This document shows positions 11,922-23,842 of a DNA stretch of 64,000 bases, piece after piece (the stretch's first letter is position 1; each line of letters starts with the position of its first letter). Both the position numbers and the translations under genes were made by a program. The stretch covers positions 186,001 to 250,000 of the forward strand of contig NW_026251419.1 of NCBI RefSeq assembly GCF_025118155.1, in the 5' to 3' direction. The notes below the pieces were generated by a model. That model was not told the origin of the DNA and did no database searches. It was given only the letters and a program-made list of their open reading frames with translations. This stretch comes from Cokeromyces recurvatus. Taxonomy: Eukaryota > Mucoromycota > Mucoromycetes > Mucorales > Mucoraceae.

Positions 11922-13025
11922 TAGTAATAGTAACACTACTGCTACTACTACTACTACTTAATATGAATATTTCAATGAGTCTCTATTTTATATAATGTAA
12001 CAAGGATGTACAATAAAAAAAAAGATGATTCAAACATGACGAAGGACTCGTTATTCATTACAGTCTTATCTTTGATCACAGTAGGAAGCGAGACATTGAT
12101 AATAAAAGTCTTGTAGTTCATTATTTCCATACTTTTTACAAATGTAAACAAGCATCTTGAGACTTATCAAATACTAATTTTATTAATAAAGATAGGAAAG
12201 CGACTGAGGCGTCCTGTGATTTATGATAAGCTCAAGAATACCACAAATTAAAAGCTGTACAGAGTTCTAGTGTTAAAATAGTTTCAATCTAGAAAGAGAC
12301 AAAAGAAGGTGAGATATTCCCTTTGTAATAAACTACTACCAAAAGCATTAAATTCTAGTTGTTCACTATTCCCCCTCCCCCCCCCAAGAAGAAAGGGAAA
12401 AGAAAAAAGGCTAGCTGTCCATTATTATTTTAATAGTAGCTGTGATAAAAAATGATTGTTTCGAATATCAATAAATTCAATTGCATTTGACTAAATAAGA
12501 TCCGTTATTGTTATTTACGAACAGATGAATTGAAATAATTTTTATTTTTATATTTCATAAAAGACTTTGTCTTTAACATTCAATCTCATGTCATCAAAAT
12601 ACAACACATGTATCAACTTTATACAGTCAATTTAATGTATAAATAATGTAAAGGATACAGACAATCATGTTTATCTACAGAACTTTGAATAAAGTATTGT
12701 ACCAAAACACAAAAAATATGTAAAGTCCCATAGACGTTATTTTATCAGAAAGTAATACGCATAGTTTAATAATAAAAAGGTTAGATTTATTTATATTGAA
12801 TATTTTAGCATCATGATGAGACGTGGATTAATCTTTACGTTACTAAATGTGTCTACTGAAAAAAAGAAAAAAGACGTTTTGTGGAGAAAAAAGAAAGAAG
12901 GATTATAAATCTAAACAGTCACAACCCTTTTTTTCCTTTTTCTTTTTTTTAAATATGATGTTTTTTTTTAAACATAAGAAAACCATAAAGTCCGATTTTT
13001 TTTTTTAAAGAAAATAATATCAAGT
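11922..13025. other. Intergenic region between LIM gene and sirtuin
   Basis: About 1.1 kb with no supported open frame on either strand. It contains a CTA/ACT microsatellite at 11935-11956, a C-run at 12372-12385 and AT-rich DNA. It probably contains the LIM 3' UTR and the sirtuin promoter; I see no tRNA or other RNA gene. Confidence 0.5.
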
Positions 13026-15150
13026 ATGAACACTAAAGATAATCAATCAATAGAAAGTTCAACACCTTCTGCAAAACGTTCTGCTGACAAACAAGATACA
13101 GATACAGAGGCAGAAAATGAAACAAAAGATTACATGACAAAAAAAGTTAAATTAGAAGGTAAACAAAAAAAAAACAATAATAATAATTAAAAATAATAAT
13201 GTAATGGTATAAAAAGTGATAATGTGTCCATAACCTAATGTATAAATGGTAGAGCAAGTCACGACTGAAGACGATCCAGCACCAACAGGATCTTTAACTA
13301 TTAATGATCAGTTATTCGATGATTATAATGAAGAATCGGATCAAGATTGGGCCTCAGCTGGTTTAAGTAATGATGAAAGTGACAGTGAGGCTAGTTTGAT
13401 TGATCAAGGTATTTTGTCACACCCTGCATTTCATGTAGACGATGATAGCTTGGCTGATGTGGATGTCGATGGAACCGATGAAGAAAGTCAATTTCAACTT
13501 GGTAAATAATATACATATATATATGTGTGTGTGTGTATACATCTAATTATTTATTATTAGCTTGGGAGCCATATACGGATGAAGAAAAAGAACAACTACA
13601 AGAAGAAGCAAGAGAAAAGGGATTAATGAAGTTTATTGAAAAATATTTAATTCAACAATCAGTTCCTGTACCAAAAATGCTTGAAGTATTTAATATTTAT
13701 ATGGTAATGATTCTATGCCATTTTTATGCAGCATTTACTTATTTTTTTTTAATTATTATTATTATTATTATTATATTATAGCATCCAAAAGCAGCTGCGT
13801 TAGCTTCTGATATAGAACTACTCCCTATCTTAAAGAGTGTGATTACACGTTTCTTACGTAAAAGACGAAGACTAGAACACATTAATACATTAGAAGATGT
13901 AGCTAAGCTTTTTAAAGAAGCTCATAACATTATGATCGTAACAGGGGCTGGTGTCTCCGTTTCCTGTGGTATCCCAGACTTTCGGTCAGAAACAGGCATC
14001 TATTCAAGACTACAAGAATATGAGCTTGATGATCCACAACAAATGTTTGATATTGACTATTTTCGAGAATCACCAGAAATTTTTTATTCTTTTGCCAAAG
14101 AACTTTATCCCGCCAATTATCAACCTAGCCCTAGTCATCTCTTTGTTAAGCTGATAGAGGACAAGGGCAAATTGCTTAGAAATTATACTCAAAATATTGA
14201 TACATTGGAACACAAGGCAAATATTAAACGTGTTGTAAACTGTCATGGTAGCTTTGCTACTGCAACCTGTGTAACTTGTGGATACAAAGTAGATGGTACA
14301 GAGATTGAATCCTATATTATGGCTCAACAAATACCTCCTTGTCCAAAATGTTCAAGCAAGAAATTAGAAAAAGAAGGTACAAAATCAACGAAAGGAAATA
14401 ATAAGTCTAAAGAAGAAGAAGAAGATGATGATAATGATGACCAGCCTTACCATCATCAAAAGGGGGTTTCTATTATCAAGCCAGTATGTATTTTTCTTTA
14501 AAAAAAAAAGATATTTTTCTTTTGACTTTTTACTATTTTTAGGATATTACATTTTTCGGTGAACGTCTTCCAGCTGAATTTGATAATTTGCTTGCGATTG
14601 ATACAGAACAAGTTGATTTACTAATTGTGATTGGGTTCATCGCTCAAAGTATCACCAGTATCTGAAATTATGTCTCAAAACCTCATAATGTGCCTCAAAT
14701 CTTGATCACCGCACACCCATTACACACATGACTTTGATGTTCAATTATTAGGAGATTGTGATGTCATTGTACCTGAATTGTGTCGCATGTTAAATTGGGA
14801 TCTTCGACATTCTAAATTACCAGGTGGAAGTGCTCTGAGTGTAGAAAGTCGAGAGTCTAGTGTAGATAAAGATGGAAATAAAGTTTGGAAGTATGTGAGA
14901 GATGGATTATATACGTTCCCGGGAGCTGTAACTGACCCACAATTTATAAATAATCAAAGGTAAGAGATAGGGAGAGTTGTACGAGATCGATATAAATTCA
15001 TTATATGCATTTTTATGATTTAGATGTGACGAAAGAGGTAGTCTAAACAGTGATAGTGACGAAGAGGATACTACAAAAAAGAAGAATAATTTTTTTTTAT
15101 TTTATTTTTTATTTTCTCTTTTTTTTTTTTATCTATATAGATTAATATAA
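13026..15150 (+). CDS. Sir2-family NAD-dependent deacetylase (class I, SIRT1/Hst-like)
   Basis: Sirtuins remove acetyl groups using NAD+. The N-terminus (MNTKDNQSIESSTPSAKRSA) and the next exon are acidic. Then comes EEAREKGLMKFIEKYLIQQ, a class I N-terminal helical segment. The catalytic core reads IMIVTGAGVSVSCGIPDFRS (NAD loop), YTQNIDTLEHKA, catalytic His in VVNCHGS, and the zinc site CVTCGY with CPKC, the latter followed by an acidic Lys/Glu/Asp insert. The next exon has ITFFGERLPAEFD and VDLLIVIG. From about 14630 to 14740 the frame is lost several times: the pieces SLKVSPVSEIM, PHNVPQILI and FDVQLLGDCDVIVPEL, all expected in order in a class I sirtuin, lie in different frames. The C-terminus is WDLRHSKLPGG and then acidic (SLNSDSDEEDTTKKK). 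The frame breaks look like consensus errors, not decay. Confidence 0.9.
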
Positions 15151-15413
15151 ATAATATAATATGATGTGTAAATAACATATATATTACTGATCATATATAA
15201 ATAGTGTATAACTTTTGTTATAGTACATATTTCCAATAAGGATATAAAGAGAGAGTCAACATAATACTATTTTTACTACCATGGACAAAATAATAAATAA
15301 ATAAATAATAAAAAAAAAAGAATACTAGTTTATAAATCTACACAAAATAATATATACTTTACATGTTACAAACAAACAAAAAAAATTGTTATATTTCTCT
15401 ATCTATATGTATA

Positions 15414-18146
15414 TTAAATGTCATGCGTCTTCTTTCGAATATCTCGACTTGCTTTAATCAAAGGTATTAATGACTTGATATTCTCTCCTCTTTTTAAGAA
15501 TGGATGCTCTAATAAACTGCCTGCATCAGGCCTTTCCTGACTATCCACTGTTAAAGATTGCTTTAAAAAGTCTTTCAATAAATCAGATAATTCATCAGGA
15601 TGCTGAAGAGAGGGTGTTCCATTCGTAGCAATCAAATAAAGCGCTCTTAATGGATTTTCATGTAAATAAGGAGGTTCTCCTTCAATCATTTCAATAACCA
15701 TAATACCCAAGGACCAAATATCAATCTTCGGTCCATATTCCTTACGAGTCACTACTTCAGGAGCCATCTAAAGGAAGAAGAAGGAGATAAAATAGAACAG
15801 AATGAGTATATATATATTTATATACATGTCTATTTGTTTTCTTAGTTACCCAGTAAGGAGTCCCAACCATAGTCGTTCTTGTTTCAGAGTCATTTAATCT
15901 TGCACAGAAACCAAAATCAGCTAAATAGAAAGATAAATCAATAAAAAGGTCTTCAATTAGACTTGTACTTGTATAATAGTAACTAGGTTCTTTTTTTATC
16001 CCTTACTTAATTTAACATGCCCATTTAAACCTAATAAAACATTATCTGACTTGATATCTCGATGAATTATACCCAATGAATGTAAATGATAAATTCCTTC
16101 TAACGTCTCTCGACAAACAGTAGCAATTTGACTTTCTGTCATCATACTTGTCGTAACTACATCTGTTAAACTTCCTCCTTCCATGTATTCCATCACAACC
16201 CATAACTCATTATTATCCAAAAGGAATGAATCAATAAAGTTGACAATATTTTTATGTTGCGCCTCTCGCATGACTAAAATTTCGTTAATAATCACTTCCT
16301 TTCGAAGTTGTTGAGCTAAATTCATTTGTTTAATAGCCACTGACATATTTGTGTTCACTGATTGAGCTGTATACACTCCACCTGTTGCACTATATATATA
16401 ACGAATCAATACATAGCTAACTATATCACAGATAGAATCATTTCATTACCCTTGACCAATTTTAACCATATTTCTATATAATTTTGTAGGATCCGCATCT
16501 GTACAAACAGAACGAAGATCAGCAAAATTTGTGCATCTTTAAGTGCTTCCTTCTGTTGTCTTTGTTCTCTTCGAAGTTGACGTGCTTTATCCTGTAAAGT
16601 ATTATCTAAGGCTGGATCTAGTGGAGCTGCAGAAGATGCAATATAAACTGAAGAAGTGGCTCGAATTGGTGTAATTCCATTTGAAATAATAGGTGGTGTC
16701 AATGGTTTAGTTCTAGGAGGTGGTGTAGGTGTAGTAGTTGGGACAGAAGTGATTAATGTTGTATTATGGGCTGGTTTAGTTCTCAATGATATAGAAGGCT
16801 TTGTTGATAACGGAGGTTTCGGTGGAGGCACTTTATTTAATGATATATCTGGACGTGCTGGTATAGGTGGTGCTGTGGTGATAGATGGTATTGAAGAAGT
16901 GTTGACATTACTGCTCTTTGACTATTAAACAAAAAAAAAAAAAAGGGGGGGGGAGAGTTGTTCAGTAATAATAAAAAAAGAAACATTTCAATAATATAAT
17001 GTAATAGCGTACAATAGTTGTTGGTGGTAAAATAGACTTATTTTCATTATCAGAATTCATGACTACTAACTGCGGTTTGGTTCTTTGCGGTAATGGCGGA
17101 GGTGTAGACCGAATAGGTAGTTTATAAGTTTTTGGATGAACATTATCAAATTTTTCCCAAACCATATCCAATGATTGTTCTTTAGAATCTTTATAAAATC
17201 CTAATATATCCAATACAGTCTATATAAAAAAAAAGAATAGATGATTTGGTATGGTTTATGTGGTGTATTATGACTTCACCTTTTTACCTGAGGATTCTGT
17301 TGCTGTTCTTTTTTGGTAATCCCACTTTGTTGAAGTAAAAGTTGCCATTCCCTTGGCATTCCTGTAAATTCTCCTGTGTCTGGATTAAAACCCACATGAG
17401 TAACATGAACCATATTATAAGGTGAAGATATTTTAGCTTTTCCATTCCCAGCATGTTGTAATCTACTACTACTACTACTACTACTACTATTATTTGTGCC
17501 ATTTAAACTAGAGCTAGATAAAGTACTTGAAGGATTATTATTAATGCCTGGAGCAGTCCATAAATCTACATAAAAAGGTGATATTAGTATTTATTCACTT
17601 TTTTTTTTTTTTTGTTAATAAATAAGAAGACTCTACCGCTAACACTACCAACTACTTTCCCAAGCATAACTTTTAATGTTGACCCACTTTTTGAGCTGCA
17701 ATAGGTGAAATAGAAGTTGTTATTGAAGAAGAGGATGACCCAGTATGTGAAGCACTTAATGGCTTTTTATGATTAGTATTTGTATTATTACTGTTATTAA
17801 ATTGAGTTTTAGCGTGACTAAAAGTGGCATGTCTACTTAGAGGTCGCGGTGGAGCAGTAGGCGGTAAAGGAGGTGGTAGCAAATTATTGGAGTTATAATT
17901 AGGTATTGAAAAATGAGTCGATGAATTAGAAGGTGAAATATCCAGCCTATTGCTAACTGGTAGAGTAGGTTTTTTATTTGGTTTTGGTGGAAGTGGTGGT
18001 GGTACATTTTGACAATCTGTGTTATTTTTATTTCTTGTTATAGGAGTAGGTTTATTTAATGTTGAGGATTCATTGTCAGATTTACTATTGAACAATTTGA
18101 TGTTGGCCGATACAATGCCAATAGCTGGTGAAGTGGGTGATGACAT
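15414..18146 (-). CDS. PAK/Ste20-family protein kinase
   Basis: PAKs are effectors of Cdc42/Rac that act on polarity and MAPK signalling. The N-terminus ([20 protein letters not shown]) is Pro-rich with repeated [10 protein letters not shown]3-binding-like motifs. The CRIB domain is clear in one frame at about 17290-17440: [20 protein letters not shown], then [16 protein letters not shown] second Pro-rich part follows, then [10 protein letters not shown] and, in the next frame, [20 protein letters not shown]. The kinase domain starts IGQG, joins by an intron to [10 protein letters not shown], and has [32 protein letters not shown] and [20 protein letters not shown]. The C-terminal [10 protein letters not shown] resembles the G-beta-binding tail of Ste20. 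No PH domain is visible, so Ste20-like, not Cla4-like. Frame breaks at about 17690 and 16540; stop at 15414-15416. Confidence 0.9.
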
Positions 18147-20009
18147 TATATGAATATATTTTTATAATAAAAACATTGGGATCTCTTTTTTTGTTATTAT
18201 GAAAGAAAGAGAGAAAGAAAGAAAGAAAGGGTATAAATTTAGTGATTTTGATGAAAAGTTACTGGTTACTTTTAAGTGGTGGAAGTTCTTCTGTTGTACA
18301 CGTTTGTCCGGTCGAGATGAGTGTATATTTATTTATTTTTGCGGAAATTGAATAATTACACTGACAGTTTTTGTTGTTTTCAATTTAAGCAATGAAGAGA
18401 AATAAACTTGTTTGTTTAGAAGACTATAAAAGAGATAAAAATGTATGTACGAATTTATAGAGGAAAGTTACTTAAAATGAGCAATATAAACATAGAGTTC
18501 GAAGTATGTATATCGTTAAACAAAAGTAACCGTTCAATTTACAATATGTATAGAATGAACTAACAAATAAACTATATCTATCTACAATTAAAAAAAAAAA
18601 TTATATTTTGATTCTTATAAGCAAGGATTTTATATGATTATTAGTGAGAAAATAGAGGCATTTTTAACATAGATATTGCTATTGATTGTATAAATAGACC
18701 TGCAGACAAGTATAGTAAAGGCTAATAGTTGTATGTCTATTTTATTAGACTAAACTAGATTATAGGCTATGTAAGTTTTTATCCCAAAGTTAAACTATTA
18801 TTCATCGTATAAGTTAAGTTAGATACACTGATTATACTTCTTCTTCATTAAACTTCCTTTCAATAACACAATTAATCCTTGTGCTTGTACATAATGAAGA
18901 AGAGATAGTTATTATAATTGCTGTGGATAATAACTCGAAATAAAAAAATGTCTATTTATTTAACTCTTTTGATCGACATAGTAGTGAATATTGTTGCTTA
19001 TTTATTCATATACTGTATAATTGTATTTAATTGAATTTGTGCTTCCTTTTCATTAGAATTCAAGTACTCAATTTATCCTTGCCTCTTATAGCATCTATTA
19101 AAAGATAATACACTAAATGAGAACTTGGAAAGTTGTAAATCCTTCATGTAGAATGTCTCCAATGCTATAGTTTTAGGATGATTTAAATTCAAAAATTCTA
19201 GTTTGCTTTGTGTCGTTACTGAATGTAGTGAAAAGAGCTATATTAACTCGTTAAATATAATTAGTTTAGGTAGCATTAGCATATAACAAGACCGAAGAGT
19301 TCGACTTTGCTTTCACTATCGATTATATCAATCGCTATCCGTATACGCCAGTTAAACGAATTTAAATCCAAGAATATAACAAGCCTACTACTCAACCTAC
19401 AATTCATCTTTAAAATACACTGTAATCCATATAAATATGTATATTTATATCACTACTTAATGAAATTGATTGAGCTTTATTATATTTGGTGTTAGGCAGC
19501 AGGATATGCTTGTAAATATTTAAAAGTTTTATCATTCGTCTTAGGCATATAACAAATAGTGATACATACAAAAGACCTTATTATTTACTATCAAAGAATA
19601 ATTATATAATTTGAATAAGAATATTCATAATCCTATACCTTTGACTATTGAAGAATATCTACATAGACGTTATAAAGGATAGAAACAAGAAGCATATCAT
19701 ATAGGTTCTTTTACCTTTTTTTTTTCCTATTTCCTTTTTTTTTTTTTTTTTTTTTGGCTATTTGACAATTTAGCAGCTAACAGAACTTCTTTAGTTCGAT
19801 AACCCACCGCCAATCACTTTTAAACTATTTAAATAAGAGTTGTGAAAAGCTATCAAATGTATTTTATATATTAATATTTATAAAATCTAAACTATTTTCT
19901 TTAAAATTCTCTTTTCTCTTTCTTTATTTATTCAATATAACCTATTCAGTATTAAATACGGCATTACAATAAGATACAACTACTTTATTATTATTTATTA
20001 ATTATTAGC
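18147..20009. other. Large intergenic region between PAK and SEC6
   Basis: About 1.86 kb, the longest unannotated gap in the gene-dense part. It contains a GAAA-type microsatellite near 18203-18228, a T-run at 19735-19756 and otherwise unstructured AT-rich sequence. The one open frame (19307-19495, 62 codons) has no recognisable composition or motif. It separates two divergent genes, so both promoters should lie here. I found no tRNA-like cloverleaf by eye. Confidence 0.5.
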
Positions 20010-22326
20010 ATGGAAGATACAAGAGAAATTGCAATCAGCAAACTTTCTGTATTATTAAACATCCAGACGACTTGAATTCAAAATTGGGTCCTTTAATACG
20101 AAAATTAACAAAAGAGAAAGCCTCTATTGATGCTCAATTAAATACAGGTGTTCAATCCCAACTGGATCATGTTCAAGAAGGATTAGAAACATTATCAATT
20201 TCAGATCGTAATATAAATCGTGTTAAAGAAAACATGCGAAACATTGATAAGCTATGTTATGCTGCTCAATCTATGATTAAAGACTTTCCTAAAATTAACA
20301 TGGTATACTATAGAGTCTAAGCTTCCTTTTTTTTTATTTTTCCCTACGCTAAACCTTCAATCAAACTCTATTAGATATCCCAAGTCCATCAAAATTTTGT
20401 AGCAACGCAAGCAAAAGTTCAAGCATTTCAAGAATTGTATCAACAATTAGATAGCTTAGAAGAAACATTTGCACCTATGCAAAATGATATTTTTCATCCT
20501 CATGATGCTTTACTTCATCTCCATTATCATCTTTTTAAACTTGAAGAATTCCGTGACAAGACAATGCATCAGGCTCGTGATTCACCCCAAGATGTGAACA
20601 TTACTCTAAGAACCTATTTCAGACGGGTTGATGTTCTCTCTGATGACTTTACACATCATCTTTGGCTATTGGCACGAAACTTGATCCCTTTAGTAGAGAA
20701 CGGTTGTAGTTCAACTATAGTTAAACTTATTAAAATTATTGAATGTGAAGAAGCAGCTGATGAAAAGGCACTTGCTGCAAAACAGGCTCAATCGAATCAT
20801 CAGGGACTTCAAGAAAGTGGAGCACATCGAAAATGGAGGCTAGCAGAGGGAAATCCACGTACAATTAAATCGTATCGAGTTGAATTTTTTGAACAACTTC
20901 ATCAATCACTTAGAGAACGCTTTGAAGATGTATTTGCACCTTACAAGGAGAACAAAGATTACCATGGGGCTTTAGATTCAGCTGATTTTATTTTTTGATG
21001 AGCTGGAATTAGTGTTTGATCAAATTGTACCTCGATTCCCTAAAAAATATAAGATTTCCCTTATTTTGTTTTAGAGTATCATCGTCATACTTATGATCTT
21101 TTGAATGATATTGTGCAGCAAGATCTTGATGCAGGGACCATCTTGAGGTTATTACGATTTGTAAGAGATTATTATGCAACAATGAGCACTAGATTAGGTG
21201 TAACAGAAGAATTACTAGAACCTCAATTATTAGATGGTCAGGAACAGTCACTTGTGGATGAATATCTCAAGTTGGTTCGTAGAAAGCTTGTAGAATGGAC
21301 TTCGAATTTAATGCAATCTGAGGCTAATAAGTTTGTTACCAGAGAGGATCCACCCGAGATATCTCCTGACGGTCAATTTGGTCTTTCAGGAGCAGTTGAT
21401 TTATTCCAAATTATTAATCAACAAATCGATGTAGCTGCTGAGGCGAATCAGGGTAAACTACTTTATTTAGTTGTGAATGAATGTCATAAGGTGATGAAAG
21501 ATTCTCAAGCGTTTTGGAAAAGACTTTTGATGTCAGAATTACAAAAGCAATTAGAGCAACCGAAGGACGTCCCTCTAGGTCTTGTAGAATATGTGATGGC
21601 CTTAGCAAATGATCAAATTAAATGCTCTGACTTTGCTAATGATATTTTAGCTCCGTGTACCACCTATTGTAGATGCCAACTACAAGACTCAAGTAGAAGA
21701 TAAATTATCTACAGCTATTGATGGTTATCTTCAGATTGCAGCTAATGCACGTGAGGCCTTGTTAGAGATCACCTTTGCAGATATCAAATTTGTTTTCACA
21801 GAACTATTCACGACACAATGGTACGAACATCCACTGATGACAGCCGTTATTGAAACTCTTAAAGATTATTGCGACGATTTCAGTAGTCTAAACAAATACA
21901 TCTTTGATAAGTTAATTCATGACATGTTAGATCGCTTCTTAATCCTTTACCTAGAGGCAATGCGACATAAACAAGCCAAATTCCAAACCAAGACGTGTCT
22001 AAAACTGATTGAGGATGATATTAAATTATCATTTAATTTCTTTGTTAAATACACTTCTGTGAAGGAAATGGAAGAACGCTTTGATGTAATTGAAAAAGTA
22101 CATACATTATTGAAGAGTAATCGTCGTATGATTTTGTTGATTATTATACCTTACGTCAAGCCTATCCTGATGTACCTATTGCCTTTATTGAAACCATCTT
22201 GAGTAAGCGTGATGACTTGGATCGAGCTGCATTAAAGGATATTATGGAAGGCATTAAGGTAAAGGCACGTGAATATGAGCCTGATACAAATACCCACCTA
22301 CAATATTCAGTAAAATTAAATGGTAA
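20010..22326 (+). CDS. SEC6: Exocyst complex subunit Sec6 (EXOC3)
   Basis: Sec6 is a core subunit of the exocyst, which tethers secretory vesicles to the plasma membrane. The start MEDTREIAISKLSVLL leads straight into the conserved block HPDDLNSKLGPLIRKLTKEK after a frame break in the A-run at 20056-20060. Further conserved pieces are MRNIDKLCYAAQSMIKDFPK, the helical repeats around RRVDVLSDDFTHHLWLLARN and LIPLVENGCSSTIVKLIKII, and the C-terminal block with FVKYTSVKEMEERFDVIEKV and LLKSNRRM. The frame also breaks at 20991-20997 (DSADFIF, then DELELVFDQI) and near 22135 (then DYYTLRQAYPDVPIAFIETI, KRDDLDRAALKDIMEGIKVK). The end is PTIFSKIKW, then TAA at 22324-22326. One intron lies near 20301-20374. 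Typical length for the family (about 740 residues). Confidence 0.9.
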
Positions 22327-22703
22327 TCATGTATACAACTGTAATATCATTAAATAAATACTTTTTTTTTTTGTAATACTATACACTTGATCGAACTAAA
22401 TTGCTGAAACATGTCTCAATAACATTACGAGAAAAGAAAGAAAGAAAAAAGGCTATTCTATTATACAAATAAAAAGAGATTCGAGAATACACTGTCACTC
22501 TTTTTTTTATTATTATTAAGAAGCTCTTTCTACAATAATACTTCATATTGTTAAATTGAAATAACGTTTCTATGAGATTTGAATTACCGCACGACAAATT
22601 ATGCGGACATTATTATCGCCTTACTTTAGTTGTAAATATGTGTATTTTTTTATTTTTTATTTTTATTTTTTTTTTTTCGACTCATAAGATTAAACTCACA
22701 TAA
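22327..22703. other. Intergenic region between SEC6 and VTA1
   Basis: About 380 bases, AT-rich, with T-runs at 22640-22678. An antisense open frame of 72 codons (22379-22597) has no recognisable motif and probably occurs by chance. Probably the SEC6 terminator region and the VTA1 promoter. Confidence 0.5.
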
Positions 22704-23814
22704 ATGAACATCCCAACCGAGTTAAAATACATAGCACCCTACATTCAAAGAAGCCAAGAATTAACTACTGTGGATCCTATTGTGTCATATTATGGTATTA
22801 GAGAAATGGGCGAGCTTTTTTTCTTTTTTTTCTTCCTAGATTTTCAAACTTAACTATTTCATTATAATGTATAGCTCAATATTATGCTGCTAAATTAGCC
22901 ATTGCTCGTGGCCCTAGGACAAAAGAAACTAATCTTTTTTTATCTCTCTTTTCATTAGAAACAGTAAGCTTTATTTTCTTTTTCTTTTTTTTAGCATGAT
23001 GACATTATTCAATACATGTATACTAATGACTGTTTAAAAGCAAAAAGCTACAATTGGTAACAATGAAGCAATTACTGATGACGTGGTTGGATATGCTCAT
23101 GTAGAAAATTTGCATTAAAAATATTCCTTAAAGCTGATAATGAAGATCGTGCTGGTAAGGCAACCAAGTAAGTTGATTATATCAAATTATTCATTGTAAA
23201 TAATAATAATATGTTTATATGAATATAGAAATACGGCAAAGACATTTGTAGCCGCTTCCGTATTTTTAGAGATCTTAAAGACATTCGGTGATATTGATCC
23301 TGAGGTAGGATAGATATTTAAAATGTGAAGCTGTTTAATAAACATGAAACATGATTTAAAATAGGTTGATGCTAAAATTAAATATGCAAAATGGAAAGCA
23401 ACGGATATTATGAAAGCATTACGTGAAGTGTCGAGTACCTACACCAGGCCCTCCTGGTGGGTTAGATGAAAAAGATGATGAAGAGCCGACAATAGTGAGC
23501 CACCATCAATTTCTGATTTTCCTAGCCCACCTTCTAACTTTACAGCACCCCTTCCTTCTCTTCTATCTCTAATCATGAACCATTTCAACCATCATCAACA
23601 TCAGCCTCAGTACATCCCCCAGCACCCATACTCGTTGCTCAACCACAACTTCCTCCTACTGCAACAACTAATCTTAATATTGCTGCAGCACAAAAGAATG
23701 CTAAATGGGCTATTAGCGCCTTAGATTATGATGATATCCAAACTGCCCGTACACAGTTATTACAGGCATTAAATCAAATTGGTTTTAATCAAGAAAATAA
23801 TTTTGGTTATTAAT
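22704..23814 (+). CDS. VTA1: Vta1/LIP5, ESCRT-III/Vps4 cofactor
   Basis: Vta1 binds and activates the Vps4 ATPase in multivesicular body sorting. The first exon is MNIPTELKYIAPYIQRSQEL, then TTVDPIVSYYG, matching the family's first MIT helix. Next are QYYAAKLAIARGPRTKETN, then IGNNEAITDDVVGYAHVEN and, after a missing T at 23109-23111, FALKIFLKADNEDRAGKATK. These are the most conserved blocks of the N-terminal domain, followed by NTAKTFVAASVFLEILKTFG and KIKYAKWKATDIMKALRE. A frame break at about 23432 leads to PTPGPPGGLDEKDDEEPT and a Pro/Ser-rich linker with further breaks. The C-terminal Vps4-binding helices read AKWAISALDYDDIQTARTQL, ending NQENNFGY with TAA at 23812-23814. Introns are short. 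Confidence 0.9.
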
Positions 23815-23842
23815 AAACAAACAAACAAACACAGTAAGTTCT

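Noticed and set aside
14778..14963. Separate small gene downstream of the sirtuin core
   Set aside because: It is the sirtuin's own C-terminal part, split off by the one-base shifts at 14630-14740.
16656..16928. Gly/Val-rich open frame on the + strand
   Set aside because: It is the complement of the Pro-rich PAK linker (PPPKPP on the other strand); the kinase gene explains the sequence.
18147..20009. tRNA or other structured RNA in the largest gap
   Set aside because: A TTCGATAA-like word near 19797 recalls a T-arm, but no matching acceptor stem or anticodon arm could be built around it.
22379..22597. Antisense open frame of 72 codons between SEC6 and VTA1
   Set aside because: No motif, biased Phe/Ile/Tyr composition expected from AT-rich DNA, and no splice or start context.
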